Below are positions 34,543-43,488 of a DNA stretch of 52,495 bases, in pieces. A program made the position numbers and the translations under genes. The stretch's first letter is position 1. Each line of letters begins with the position of its first letter. This stretch comes from Deltaproteobacteria bacterium (lineage in GTDB: Bacteria; Myxococcota_A; UBA9160; UBA4427): assembly GCA_002709835.1 (NCBI GenBank), contig PAQX01000084.1, forward strand, positions 1 to 52,495, in the 5' to 3' direction. The notes beneath the pieces are model-generated. The model searched no databases and was not told the DNA's origin. It saw only the letters and a program-made list of their open reading frames with translations.

Positions 34543-35709
34543 ATGGCCCGCCCCACCCTGCGCACCGAGTTCTGTGACCGCGTTGGCATCGAGTATCCGA
34601 TCATCCTCGCCGGGATGGGCCCCGTCGCGGGGACGGGCGACCCCGTCGCCACCGGCGAACTCGTCGCGGCAGTCTCGAACGCGGGCGGCCTAGGCGTCCT
34701 CGGCGGGGTCGCCTACTCCCCCGAGCAGCTGCGCGCCGAGATCCGCAAGATCAAATCGCTGACGGACAAGCCCTTCGGCGTCGACCTGCTGCTCTCTCCC
34801 AACTTCCTCATGCCCAAGCCGAAGGACGCGGTCGTCCCCTCGGCGCCGAAGCCCGACCAGCTCCCGCAGTCCCATCGCGACGCCATCGCGCGCATCGCTG
34901 AATCCCTCGACGTAGAACTGCGGACCGCACCGCCGGACAACGCGGTCCTGGGGAGCTGGATCGAGCCCGGGAAGAGCTGGGCCGGCTCCCAGATCGAAGT
35001 CCTGATCGAGGAGGGAATCCCCGTCTTCGCTTCGGGCCTCGGCACACCCGCGGCCTTCGCCGACGAGCTCAAAGCCAACGGCGTGACGATCCTTTCGCTC
35101 GTCGGGACCGTGAAGGCGGCTCGCCAGGTCGCGGCGGACGGTGCGGACTACGTCGTCGCCCAGGGCACCGAAGCGGGGGGCCACACGGGCAAGATCGGCA
35201 CCCTCGCGCTCCTGCCCCAGGTGATGGACGCGATCGCGCCCAAGCCCGCCATCGCCGCGGGCGGCATCGCCAGCGGTCGCGCCCTCGCTGGCGTCCTCGC
35301 CCTCGGTGCCGAAGCGGCGTGGTGCGGATCCGCGTTTCTCGTGTCGAACGAGGCGAACCAGCCCGACCTCCAGAAAGACCGCATCCTCGCCGCCGACGCC
35401 GAAGACACCGTCGTGACGAGGCTCTACAGCGGGAAGACCATGCGCAACGTCTCCAACCCCCTGATCGAAGCCTGGGAACGAGAGGGACTGCAGGCGCTCC
35501 CGATGGGGGCGCAGGGGGTCCTGATCCGCGATCTGCAGTATTCGATCGAACAGGCGGGACGCCACGAACTCCTGATGAATGCGGCCGGCCAGACCTCCGG
35601 CATGCTGAACGAGCGAAGACCTGCGGCCGAAATCCTGGAAGAGATGGCCGCGGGAGCCGCCGAAGCCCTCGACACGAAGATGAAGGCCAGGATCCAGGTC
35701 GCCGTCTGA
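34543..35709 (+). CDS. Nitronate monooxygenase (2-nitropropane dioxygenase) family protein
   Basis: A 388-residue FMN TIM-barrel protein. The start motif is 'EFCDRVGIEYPIILAGMG', FMN-phosphate binding is in 'AQGTEAGGHTGKIGTLALLP' and 'AIAAGGIASGRALAGVLALG', and the tail fits the NMO/FabK-like family. Such proteins oxidise nitronates or act as enoyl reductases; the subgroup with this N-terminus is common in actinobacteria and deltaproteobacteria next to lipid genes. GGAG lies eight bases before the ATG. It converges on the hypothetical membrane-anchored gene at 35732. Confidence 0.9.
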   Translation: MARPTLRTEFCDRVGIEYPIILAGMGPVAGTGDPVATGELVAAVSNAGGLGVLGGVAYSPEQLRAEIRKIKSLTDKPFGVDLLLSPNFLMPKPKDAVVPSAPKPDQLPQSHRDAIARIAESLDVELRTAPPDNAVLGSWIEPGKSWAGSQIEVLIEEGIPVFASGLGTPAAFADELKANGVTILSLVGTVKAARQVAADGADYVVAQGTEAGGHTGKIGTLALLPQVMDAIAPKPAIAAGGIASGRALAGVLALGAEAAWCGSAFLVSNEANQPDLQKDRILAADAEDTVVTRLYSGKTMRNVSNPLIEAWEREGLQALPMGAQGVLIRDLQYSIEQAGRHELLMNAAGQTSGMLNERRPAAEILEEMAAGAAEALDTKMKARIQVAV

Positions 35710-35731
35710 ACCGCGCGCCAGGCCACGGCGC

Positions 35732-36415
35732 TCAGAAGAGCGCGACCCGCCGCCCGCGAGGCGCGGGCACCCGCTCGGTTTCCGGAAGCGTGCAGAGGCG
35801 ATCCATGCGCGTGGTGCTGCCGTCCGCGTACTCCCAGACGAGCTGCTCGCCGTCCAGGTAGCGCTTCACGACGACGGGTCCCCATCCGAATACGTGGAAG
35901 TCGAGGATGCCGTCATTCCAGATCATGCTCGCGGAGGTACGGGCGCAGAACTCACGCTCGCCCAGCATGAAGAACACGCTGCCCTCCGTATCGTTCGTAT
36001 TCAAACCGGCGGTGCTGTTCGGGCCGTAGTCGTGGATGATCCCCGAAGACGTGACGACGGTTCGGCTCCCACACTGTTCCACGCGCTCGACGTGCCCGAC
36101 GTGTCCCCCTTCAACACCGAGCCAGAGTCCGCGGAGGTCGGCCGCACCTTCGGGAAGTGGCTCCGTACAGTCCGCCAGGATCGGCAGCGGAAAGTGGTCG
36201 TACCCGCAGCCGGGCGTGTTCCCCTTCGGAATCTCCGCCGCGGCCTTGCCGCTCCCGTCGAGCGTCGGCAGCACGCAGTAGTCGAGGGTGCTGCCGTCTC
36301 CCGCGAGGGTGGCCGGATCGATCGTCAGCGCGGGCCGCGAAGACAGATACATCTGGTAGAAGGCGAGCAGACCGAGAAAGGCCAACGCGATGGGGATCCG
36401 AACGAGCCACTTCAT
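35732..36415 (-). CDS. Hypothetical membrane-anchored protein
   Basis: A 227-residue protein with one N-terminal hydrophobic helix (residues about 5-25, 'IPIALAFLGLLAFYQMYLS') and a periplasm-like remainder with six cysteines that could form disulfides. No recognised domain. The central part 'EGSVFFMLGEREFCARTSAS' and 'FGWGPVVVKRYLDGEQLVW' looks beta-rich. It starts 20 bases after the gpsA stop, so the two genes are probably one transcript. Function unknown. Confidence 0.6.
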   Translation of the reverse strand: MKWLVRIPIALAFLGLLAFYQMYLSSRPALTIDPATLAGDGSTLDYCVLPTLDGSGKAAAEIPKGNTPGCGYDHFPLPILADCTEPLPEGAADLRGLWLGVEGGHVGHVERVEQCGSRTVVTSSGIIHDYGPNSTAGLNTNDTEGSVFFMLGEREFCARTSASMIWNDGILDFHVFGWGPVVVKRYLDGEQLVWEYADGSTTRMDRLCTLPETERVPAPRGRRVALF

Positions 36416-36435
36416 GATCGATCTACCCTGCCTGA

Positions 36436-37437
36436 TCAGTTCGCGTCGTATTCGGCGCCGGGGACCCGTCGGGTGAGCCCGGCATAGGCGTCTTCCGCTG
36501 TGCGTCCATCATAGAGCACACCGTGGACTTCCTGGGCGATCGGCATCTCGATGCCGTAGCGCTCGGCGAGCTCCATCACGACGGCGCTCGTCTTGACCCC
36601 CTAGGCGACCTGATTCATGTCCGCGATGATCTCGTCGATCGTCTTGCCGAGACCGAGCTGCTCGCCCACGAAGCGATTGCGGCTCTTCATGCTGGTACAG
36701 GTCGCGACGAGGTCGCCGACGCCGGCTAGGCCCGCGAAGGTCGCGCTCTCCCCGCCCATCGCGACCCCCAGCCGCGTGAGCTCCGCGAGCCCCCGCGTGA
36801 TCACCGCGCTCCGCGTATTGTCCCCGACACCGAGGCCGTCCCCCATTCCGGTCGCGATCGCGATCACGTTCTTGAGCGCGCCCCCGAGCTCGCAGCCGAC
36901 TACGTCGGTGTTCGTGTAGACGCGGAACACGCCGCTATGCAGGACCGACTGGAGCTGTCTCGCGAGCTCGACGTCCTCGAAGGCGACGACACTCGCCGCT
37001 GCGAACCCCGCCATGATCTCTCGTGCGAGGTTCGGCCCCGTGAGCGCGCCCGCTCGATGGTCCGGAAGGACCTCGCGGATGACCTCGGTCATCCGCAGAT
37101 AGGAGCCTGGCTCAAGCCCCTTGGCCAGGCTCACGACCGGCACCCACGGCCGGATGTGCCTCGCGACCTCTTCGAGGGTCGAGCGCATGCCGTGCGAGGG
37201 CACGCCCATCACGACGACGTCTGCCGACTTCACTGCCTCCTCGAGGTCCGCCGTTGCACGGAGCGAGTCGGCCAGGGGAGCGTCGGGGAGATAGGCCGCG
37301 TTCGTGTGTTCGCGGTTGATCTCTTCCGCGGTCTCCGGGCGGCGACACCAGATCAACGTCGGCGCGTTGCGCGCGATGACATGGGCCATCGTGGTTCCGA
37401 AGGAGCCCGCCCCGAGAACGGAGACCTTGAGATTCAT
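36436..37437 (-). pseudogene. gpsA: NAD(P)H-dependent glycerol-3-phosphate dehydrogenase with in-frame TAG
   Basis: A 333-codon frame from ATG 37437. The N-terminus '[20 protein letters not shown]' is the GxGxxG cofactor fold, '[10 protein letters not shown]' and '[13 protein letters not shown]' hold the catalytic lysine region, and '[20 protein letters not shown]' is the signature substrate-binding helix with its lysine. Codon 279 (36601-36603) is TAG in 'MNQVA-stop-GVKTSAVVM', where homologues have glutamate; one GAG to TAG change explains it. The same frame then continues for 54 residues ('GIEMPIAQEVHGVLYDG') to a TGA at 36436-36438, giving normal length. GpsA makes sn-glycerol-3-phosphate for phospholipids and is usually essential, so an assembly error, suppression or a second copy must be considered. 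Confidence 0.85.
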
Positions 37438-37652
37438 CGCCTTATGCCGCCTCTTCCCGGGAGCGCTTCTCCGTCGCCCGAAGGTTAACGTGTCCAGTCC
37501 CCGCGAAGAACGACGAGGAGGAAAGGACGGCGGCCTCGTCGGCGAGAAACGACCGCGAGACGCTCCTCGTCGCCAAGGCGGAGTCGCTGCGTCCACGTCG
37601 CCGCGCATCGCGCTAGCATTCTGGTTCAACTCGAGTGATCAGGAACCCTCCC

Positions 37653-39056
37653 ATGAGCGACGCGACCATCGACCACGACGCCTTCGAAGCCGAGCAGCGG
37701 AAAGGCATCACCGCCTGGGTCAAGGAAAACCTCGGGGGCGAAGTGACCGAGATGGAGCGGCTCGCCCGCTGGCGCCCCCAGTGGCGCGTCAACTTCACGA
37801 AGGACGGCGCCCAGGACGTGGTCTTCGTCCGCGGCAATCGACCGATCGCCGGTGACGACGACCTACGCTTCGAGATGGACGTCATGATGGTCCTCGAGAA
37901 GAACGGGATCCTCGTGCCGCACATCTATGGATGGATTGACGAGCCGAAGGCTTTCGTCATGGACTGGATCGACGTGGAAGATCGCGATCCGGGCATGTTC
38001 CATACCGCGATCCACGCCCCGTCGAGCATGACCGAAGATCGCTGGCAGGCGATGCTCGCGTACATGGGGCATCTCGCGAAGATCCACGATGTCCCGGTCA
38101 GCGAGTTCACCCACATCAAGGGCATGAAGACGCTCGAGACGGCGGAGGAAATCGCACTCCGTCAGACCGAGCGCATGTACCGGATCGGTCAGTTCACGAA
38201 CAACATCGACTCGAGCCTCGAGTTTCTCCAGCTCTGGCTCCGCCGGAACGTCCCCACCCACCGGACCGAAGCGCGCTTCCTGGCGGGCGACGCTGGCCAG
38301 TTCATGTCGAGCGGATCCGAGATCGTCGCGCTGATGGACTTCGAGATCGCGGCGATCGGGGACACCCACTGGGACCTCGCCTGCTTCCGCGGGCGCGACT
38401 CCGTCGAGAGCATGGGCGACATTCCGGCGCTCTACCGCGAGTATGGCCGGATCACGGGCCAGGAAGTGGACCTGCCCGTCGTCGCCTACCACACGGCCAA
38501 CTTCCTGCAGCTCTCGGCGATCGCCGCGCTCACCTTCATGAATCCCCATATCCGGGGCGCAAACTGGATCGAAGGCGTCCTCGAATACGCGAGCATCTCG
38601 CGCCGCGCCTTCGAAGCGATCGCGGAACTCCAGGGGATCCCGCTGGACGATGACCTCCATCTCCCGGAGCCCGTCGAGCACCCCTGGGAGGCATCCGGCT
38701 TCGAAAAGATGCTCGTCGATATCGCCCAGCTCCCGATCTCGAGCGCCTTCCAGGAGTGGGAGCGGGACCTCCTCGGATCGATTCCCGCGTTTCTGCGCAA
38801 CTACTCCCGCTATCGCGGCTGGCACGAGTCCGAGACGATCGCCGACATCGAGCGACTCACCGGCGAGTCCTACGGCCACGCCGCTGAGGCCGATCGCGCG
38901 CTGATGGCGTTCATCCAGAAGAGCGGCGCGGACCGGGACGAAGCCCTCGTCCCGCTGCTCCATCGGAAGGTGCTTCGCCTCTCGATGATCATCGCGGGCA
39001 CGGATCCCGATGACGCGAACCCGCTCTTCCACAAGCTTCCGCCGATCCTCGGCTGA
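37653..39056 (+). CDS. Phosphotransferase (APH/FadE36-like) family protein with altered catalytic loop
   Basis: A 467-residue kinase-fold protein; ATG at 37653 is used (AGGA upstream). N-lobe 'EMERLARWRPQWRVNFTK' begins the aminoglycoside-phosphotransferase fold. The catalytic loop expected as HGDxxxxN is 'A211-G-D213-AGQF-M218', so the histidine and the metal-binding asparagine are replaced although the aspartate stays; the DFG-equivalent is 'MDFEIAAIGDTHWDLACF' with D229. Relatives near acyl-CoA dehydrogenase genes are proposed CoA-pathway or hydroxyacyl kinases. A weakened or altered phosphotransfer is possible. It is followed by a KstD-like flavoprotein 29 bases later. Confidence 0.75.
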   Translation: MSDATIDHDAFEAEQRKGITAWVKENLGGEVTEMERLARWRPQWRVNFTKDGAQDVVFVRGNRPIAGDDDLRFEMDVMMVLEKNGILVPHIYGWIDEPKAFVMDWIDVEDRDPGMFHTAIHAPSSMTEDRWQAMLAYMGHLAKIHDVPVSEFTHIKGMKTLETAEEIALRQTERMYRIGQFTNNIDSSLEFLQLWLRRNVPTHRTEARFLAGDAGQFMSSGSEIVALMDFEIAAIGDTHWDLACFRGRDSVESMGDIPALYREYGRITGQEVDLPVVAYHTANFLQLSAIAALTFMNPHIRGANWIEGVLEYASISRRAFEAIAELQGIPLDDDLHLPEPVEHPWEASGFEKMLVDIAQLPISSAFQEWERDLLGSIPAFLRNYSRYRGWHESETIADIERLTGESYGHAAEADRALMAFIQKSGADRDEALVPLLHRKVLRLSMIIAGTDPDDANPLFHKLPPILG

Positions 39057-39085
39057 CCCGCCACGCGCGCCTGGAGAGCGAAGAC

Positions 39086-40720
39086 ATGATCGAAGGCCCG
39101 CCTAAATCCTGGGATCGTCTCGTGGACGTGATCGTCGTGGGCAGCGGCGGCGCGGCGATGACCGCTGCCACCCTCGCCCACGATGGCGGCGCGGAGGTGC
39201 TCCTCGTCGAAAAGGCGGAGAAGTTCGGCGGGACGACGGGCATCTCCGGCGGCGTCATGTGGATTCCACGAAACGACCACATGGCGGAAGCCGGGATCGA
39301 GGACACCCGTGAGGATGCACTCACCTACATCCGCCACCTCGCGAAGGGCCAGCCGACCGACGACGCGCAGATCGAAGCCTGGGTCGACGCCGCGCCGGAT
39401 GCACTCCGCTACCTCGAGGCGAACACGCCGGTCGAGATGCAGACCGTCCCGAACTTCCCCGACTACTACTACGCGTACGGCATTCCCGGGCGACGGCCGG
39501 GTGCGCGCTCCGTCGAGCCGGTGCTCTTCGATGCCCCCGCAGCGCTCGGAGAGTGGAAGGACCGACTGAGCAGTCGCGTCGCGGACCCGCATCTCGGAGG
39601 CGTGACGACCCTCGCGGAGGACATGTCGGGGGACGCGCTCACGATGGGCGACGAGATCGCGCGGCGCGAAGCCGCGGACGTCCGCGCGAAAGGCGCAGCC
39701 CTGATCGGACGGCTCTTCCGCGGGCTACTCGATCGGGGCGTCGACGCGCTCTCTTCGACGCCCGCTCGCGAGCTCGTCGTCGAGCACGGAGAGGTCATCG
39801 GCGTCCGTGTCACCCACGAGGGGCGCGACGCGTTCTTCGGCGCACGCAAGGGCGTCGTCCTCGCCTGCGGTGGCTTCGAATGGAATCGAGAGCTCGTGCG
39901 CGCCTTCATCGGCTACGACCTGAAGTCGCTCTCGCCGCCGCATAATACGGGCGACGGCCTGCAAATGGCGATCGAAGCCGGTGCCGCTCTCGGCAACATG
40001 AACTCCTATTGGGGTCAGCCCGCGATGATCGATCCTGAGGACACCCGGGATGGGATCCCGGTGGCACAGTTCGAGTCCGGCCGCGGCGAGCCCGGCAGTC
40101 TGATCGTGAACGGCCACGGTGAGCGCTTCGCGAATGAAGCCCTGCCCTACAACGATTTTCCGAAGGCCTTCGGCCGCTTCGATCCGACCGGCGTCTCGTT
40201 CCCGAACGAAGCCCCTGGTTGGCAGGTCTTCGACCAGGGCGTGAAGTCCCGGCTGACCGTCGTGGGCATCGCTCCGGACGATCCGCCCCCGGCGTGGATG
40301 CCGACCGCGGACGACCTCGGCACCCTCGCCCGTCAGATGGGCGTCGACCCCGAGCGATTCCAGGCGACGGTCGAGCGCTTCAACGAATACGCGGCAAAAG
40401 GAGAGGATCCGGACTTCGACCGGCACCGCACGGGCCTGATGGGTCCCGGCCGCGTCCGCCCTCTCGACCGCCCTCCCTACTACGCCGTACAGATCCACCC
40501 GGCGACCCTCGGCACGAACGGCGGACCACGCATCGACGAGCACGGTCGCGTCCGCCGCGCGAGCGGAGGGGTCGTTCCGGGGCTCTACGCCGCCGGCAAT
40601 ACCGCTGCCAACACCTTCGCCTGGGCCTATCCGAGCGGTGGTGGAACGATCGGCAATGGCGTCGTGTTCGGCTATCTGGCGGGGCGCCACGTCGCCACTC
40701 GACCCGCGAAAGACCTCTAG
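39086..40720 (+). CDS. FAD-dependent oxidoreductase (3-ketosteroid dehydrogenase-like)
   Basis: A 544-residue flavoprotein. The Rossmann start 'VDVIVVGSGGAAMTAATLAH' is followed by 'FGGTTGISGGVMWIPRND', a strand typical of the fumarate reductase/KstD superfamily, and the end 'YPSGGGTIGNGVVFGYLAGR' carries the FAD-binding glycines. Such proteins catalyse 1,2-dehydrogenation of 3-ketosteroids or related ring oxidations. It is read with the APH-like gene 29 bases upstream. Direct assignment as KstD is not safe; the general oxidoreductase class is. Confidence 0.87.
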   Translation: MIEGPPKSWDRLVDVIVVGSGGAAMTAATLAHDGGAEVLLVEKAEKFGGTTGISGGVMWIPRNDHMAEAGIEDTREDALTYIRHLAKGQPTDDAQIEAWVDAAPDALRYLEANTPVEMQTVPNFPDYYYAYGIPGRRPGARSVEPVLFDAPAALGEWKDRLSSRVADPHLGGVTTLAEDMSGDALTMGDEIARREAADVRAKGAALIGRLFRGLLDRGVDALSSTPARELVVEHGEVIGVRVTHEGRDAFFGARKGVVLACGGFEWNRELVRAFIGYDLKSLSPPHNTGDGLQMAIEAGAALGNMNSYWGQPAMIDPEDTRDGIPVAQFESGRGEPGSLIVNGHGERFANEALPYNDFPKAFGRFDPTGVSFPNEAPGWQVFDQGVKSRLTVVGIAPDDPPPAWMPTADDLGTLARQMGVDPERFQATVERFNEYAAKGEDPDFDRHRTGLMGPGRVRPLDRPPYYAVQIHPATLGTNGGPRIDEHGRVRRASGGVVPGLYAAGNTAANTFAWAYPSGGGTIGNGVVFGYLAGRHVATRPAKDL

Positions 40721-40756
40721 CGCCATGCCCAGCGTCTTCATCACCTGCGCCGTGAC

Positions 40757-40776
40757 AGGTGGCGGACACGCCACCT
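40757..40776. terminator. Hairpin between convergent genes
   Basis: AGGTGGCG (40757-40764), loop GACA, CGCCACCT (40769-40776): a perfect eight-pair stem-loop. The right arm can instead pair with AGGTGG at 40779-40784, giving an alternative hairpin. It sits between convergent genes (stops at 40720 and 40849), and likely serves as a bidirectional terminator, though without a T-run. Confidence 0.45.
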
Positions 40777-40848
40777 AAAGGTGGCCCTCTTCCCGGCTTC
40801 ACAGGAGCAAATCGCGGACTCCGCGATCGAAGCTGCAAGCGCCTGCGA

Positions 40849-41049
40849 CTATTCGATCGGCCGATCCCAGTCTTCGGGGTGATCGAGCTCGGGATCGTGG
40901 GGAACCTCTCGCCCCCCCTTCTTCAGAAGCGACTTGGCGAGCCCATCGAGACCGGTCTCACTCTTCGACATCGCCCGACCCGCGATCCGTGCCATCCATG
41001 CGGACTTGAACTCTCGGAGCCATTGATCACGGCGGTTCCGGGTCGTCAC
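40849..41049 (-). CDS. Small hypothetical protein downstream of the molybdopterin oxidoreductase
   Basis: About 66 residues from a GTG at 41049, or up to 86 from an upstream ATG overlapping the oxidoreductase end. The peptide 'RRDQWLREFKSAWMARIAGR' is an amphipathic basic helix, and the tail 'VPHDPELDHPEDWDRPIE' is acidic. It has no recognised domain. It begins 12 bases after the stop of the molybdopterin gene on the same strand, so translational coupling is likely and it may be an accessory or stabilising subunit. A real gene is supported mainly by codon bias and position. Confidence 0.5.
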   Translation of the reverse strand: MTTRNRRDQWLREFKSAWMARIAGRAMSKSETGLDGLAKSLLKKGGREVPHDPELDHPEDWDRPIE

Positions 41050-41059
41050 GATGTCGCCC

Positions 41060-43279
41060 CTACCCTTCGAGGGTAGTCTTCGACATGCCCACCGGCGGAT
41101 CGCAGGCAACCAATCGACCGGGGTAGCCGCGGAAGTGCGGGATGCCCTGCTCGTAGTCGATCAGGTCGTCCGTGTCCGTCGTGAGCACCGCGTCGGAGGA
41201 GACGAACGCGCCCGCGAGGTCGACTTCGCCACGGGTCTCGGGGAACCACCAACCGTGGGGGACGCGCAGATGGCCGCGGCGCATGCCCTCCTGAACGCTG
41301 ACCTTCGCATGAACCTCGCCATGCGCCGTCTCGAGACGGGCCCAGTCCCCATCGACGAAGCCATCTCGCATGGCGTCTTCCGGGTGGAGGAAGAACTTCG
41401 GCGAGGGACAGCGGCGGCGAAGGACGCCGACGTTGCGCTGCCCCGTCTGGAAGAAGGGGTCCTCTCGCACGCCGGAGAACACGAGGTAGGGGTAGCCGGC
41501 AGTCGGCTCCGGTGCGGGCCGGTGATAGGGCAAGGGATCGAAACCGAGCTCCTCGAGGATCGACGAGGCGAGCTCGACCTTGCCGGACGGCGTCGCGAAG
41601 CCCGTCTTCCGGTACTTGCGGTACCTGGGAACGGGAATCTCCATGAACTTTTCGGCGCGAAAGGACTCGAAGGTCTGACCGGACGGCTCGAGGCGGTAGT
41701 CGATCACGTCTTCTAGGGTCTGCCAGGGGAACTCGTCGGCGAAACCCATCCGATGCGCGAGGTCCCGCCAGAAACGGAAGCTCGAACTGGCCTCGTCAGG
41801 CGGCGTCGCGACCGCTTCCGAGAGCGAGAGGCGATTGGTCCAGGACCAGGAATCCGCGATGTGGTTCCGCTCGCTGAACACGTCGCCGGGCAGCACGTAG
41901 TCCGCCAACATGGCCGTCGGGGTCATGAAGATCTCATGCGCGACGATCAAGTCCTGATTCATCAGCCCCTTGTGGATCTGGTGCTGATTCGGATACGAGA
42001 GCAGCGCATTGTTCCCGAGCGCGAAGAACGCCTTGACCGGGTACGGATCCCCCGTCGCCATCGCGCGAAAGAGCTCGCTCGGGTTCGCCATGTGGCAGCC
42101 CATCACCTGGTCGACCCATTCCCGGCCCCACACCTTCTTCATGTAGGGACGAAGGATCTCCGCCGTCCGGTAGGTGTAGGCGGGGTGCTTTTCGTAGCCG
42201 AGCTGTTTGGCGCGCTGCTCGGGAGAGATGGCGTCGTGGAGCTGGAGATCCGACTCGGTTCGGTAGCTCGGGTTGAGCCCGCCGAGGGTCTCGCCGCCGA
42301 CCACGTCGAGGTTGCCCGTGATCGCGCGAAGGATGGCCTGGAGACGGATGCTCGACGTCGAGTCCAGCTGCTGGTCCGTGATCGGCGTCCAGGGGATGAC
42401 GGCGCCGTCCGCGTTCGCGTACATCCGCGCGGCCTGGGCGATGAGCTCGGCGTCGACACCCGTGATCTGCGCCACGCGGTCGAGCGGATACTCGTCGACT
42501 CGCTCGCTCAGCTGGTCGAAGCCGACACACCAGTCCCGGACGAAGTCCTTGTCGTAGAGCCCTTCGTCGATGATCACCTTCGTCCAGCCGAGGAGGAGCG
42601 CGGCGTCGGTCCCCGCCTTGATCTGGAGGTGGAGCGTCGCGGACTCGGCCTGCTCGGAGACCCGCGGGTCGACCACGATCGTCTGCGCCCCGCGCTTCCG
42701 GGCCCCCTCGATCTGGTTGTAGATCGGGGTCCATGAGTGCTTGCGCGGGTTGTGGCCGAGGAGAACGACGCAGTTCGCGTTGCCGATGTCCCCCATCGGG
42801 AACCAGCCGTAGGTGAGCCGATTGACCGCGGCCGTGTTGCCCGCGCAGAGCGAGACGCCGGAGGTCCAGTTCGGCGAACCGAGCAGGTTCATGAAGCGGC
42901 GGTCGAGGCCGTGGGTCGTCTGGGTATTCCAGCCCGAAGTCGAAACGGCAAAGGCCTCGGGGCCATACCGATCGACGACGCCGCGAAGGCGCTCCGCGAT
43001 CTCGTCTATCGCCTGCTCGTAGGAGATCTCTTCCCAGCGATCCTCGCCGCGCGCGCCGACCCGCTTCAGCGGCACCCGGAGCCGGTCCGCGTGGTTGTGG
43101 ATGTGGGGGGCAGCGGTGCCCTTGTAACACACGTGGCGTGCGAGCGCGGGCGAGTCGTGGGCCTTCACGCGGTGAAGGACACCGTCTCTAGACTCTGAAC
43201 GCAGCTGGCAACCGATGTCGCAGATCGTGCAGATAGAGTAGCCGGTTTTGACGTCGGCCGGATCCTGAGCAGCACTCAT
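41060..43279 (-). CDS. Molybdopterin-dependent oxidoreductase (DMSO reductase superfamily)
   Basis: A 739-residue enzyme. An N-terminal 4Fe-4S motif uses C17, C20, C24 and C51. The molybdopterin domains follow, with 'EEISYEQAIDEIAERLRGVV', 'FAVSTSGWNTQTTHG' and 'SGVSLCAGNTAAVN', whose cysteine matches the position of the molybdenum-ligating Cys/Sec of formate dehydrogenases. The C-terminal dinucleotide-binding barrel carries 'HPEDAMRDGFVDGDWARLET'. There is no Tat signal, so it is probably cytoplasmic. No subunit gene for electron transfer is adjacent; the small ORF downstream may be a partner. Substrate is unknown; related orphan enzymes occur in sterol and thioester metabolism. Confidence 0.9.
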   Translation of the reverse strand: MSAAQDPADVKTGYSICTICDIGCQLRSESRDGVLHRVKAHDSPALARHVCYKGTAAPHIHNHADRLRVPLKRVGARGEDRWEEISYEQAIDEIAERLRGVVDRYGPEAFAVSTSGWNTQTTHGLDRRFMNLLGSPNWTSGVSLCAGNTAAVNRLTYGWFPMGDIGNANCVVLLGHNPRKHSWTPIYNQIEGARKRGAQTIVVDPRVSEQAESATLHLQIKAGTDAALLLGWTKVIIDEGLYDKDFVRDWCVGFDQLSERVDEYPLDRVAQITGVDAELIAQAARMYANADGAVIPWTPITDQQLDSTSSIRLQAILRAITGNLDVVGGETLGGLNPSYRTESDLQLHDAISPEQRAKQLGYEKHPAYTYRTAEILRPYMKKVWGREWVDQVMGCHMANPSELFRAMATGDPYPVKAFFALGNNALLSYPNQHQIHKGLMNQDLIVAHEIFMTPTAMLADYVLPGDVFSERNHIADSWSWTNRLSLSEAVATPPDEASSSFRFWRDLAHRMGFADEFPWQTLEDVIDYRLEPSGQTFESFRAEKFMEIPVPRYRKYRKTGFATPSGKVELASSILEELGFDPLPYHRPAPEPTAGYPYLVFSGVREDPFFQTGQRNVGVLRRRCPSPKFFLHPEDAMRDGFVDGDWARLETAHGEVHAKVSVQEGMRRGHLRVPHGWWFPETRGEVDLAGAFVSSDAVLTTDTDDLIDYEQGIPHFRGYPGRLVACDPPVGMSKTTLEG

Positions 43280-43488
43280 CGAGATCTCCGATCAGGCCAG
43301 CGCGAGGCGAGCATCCGGTTCTTTCGCGATCCGCGAAAGGGTCTCCAGTACGCGGATTTCGTGAGCCACCGGTCGGCTCCGATTCGTGGCGCGGTCCTCG
43401 CGACCGCCTCCGGGGCGCCGATCTCGAGGAAGGGCCCATGCGCCCAGCGCAAGCCGCCCTACTCGATCACGAACAGCCACGGAGTCGC

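Noticed and set aside
17867..36603. TAG as pyrrolysine or reassigned sense codon
   Set aside because: About 16 other genes in the window terminate normally at TAG, the replaced residues differ (likely Gln, Glu, other), no pyl gene is present, and the hydrolase also has a frameshift.
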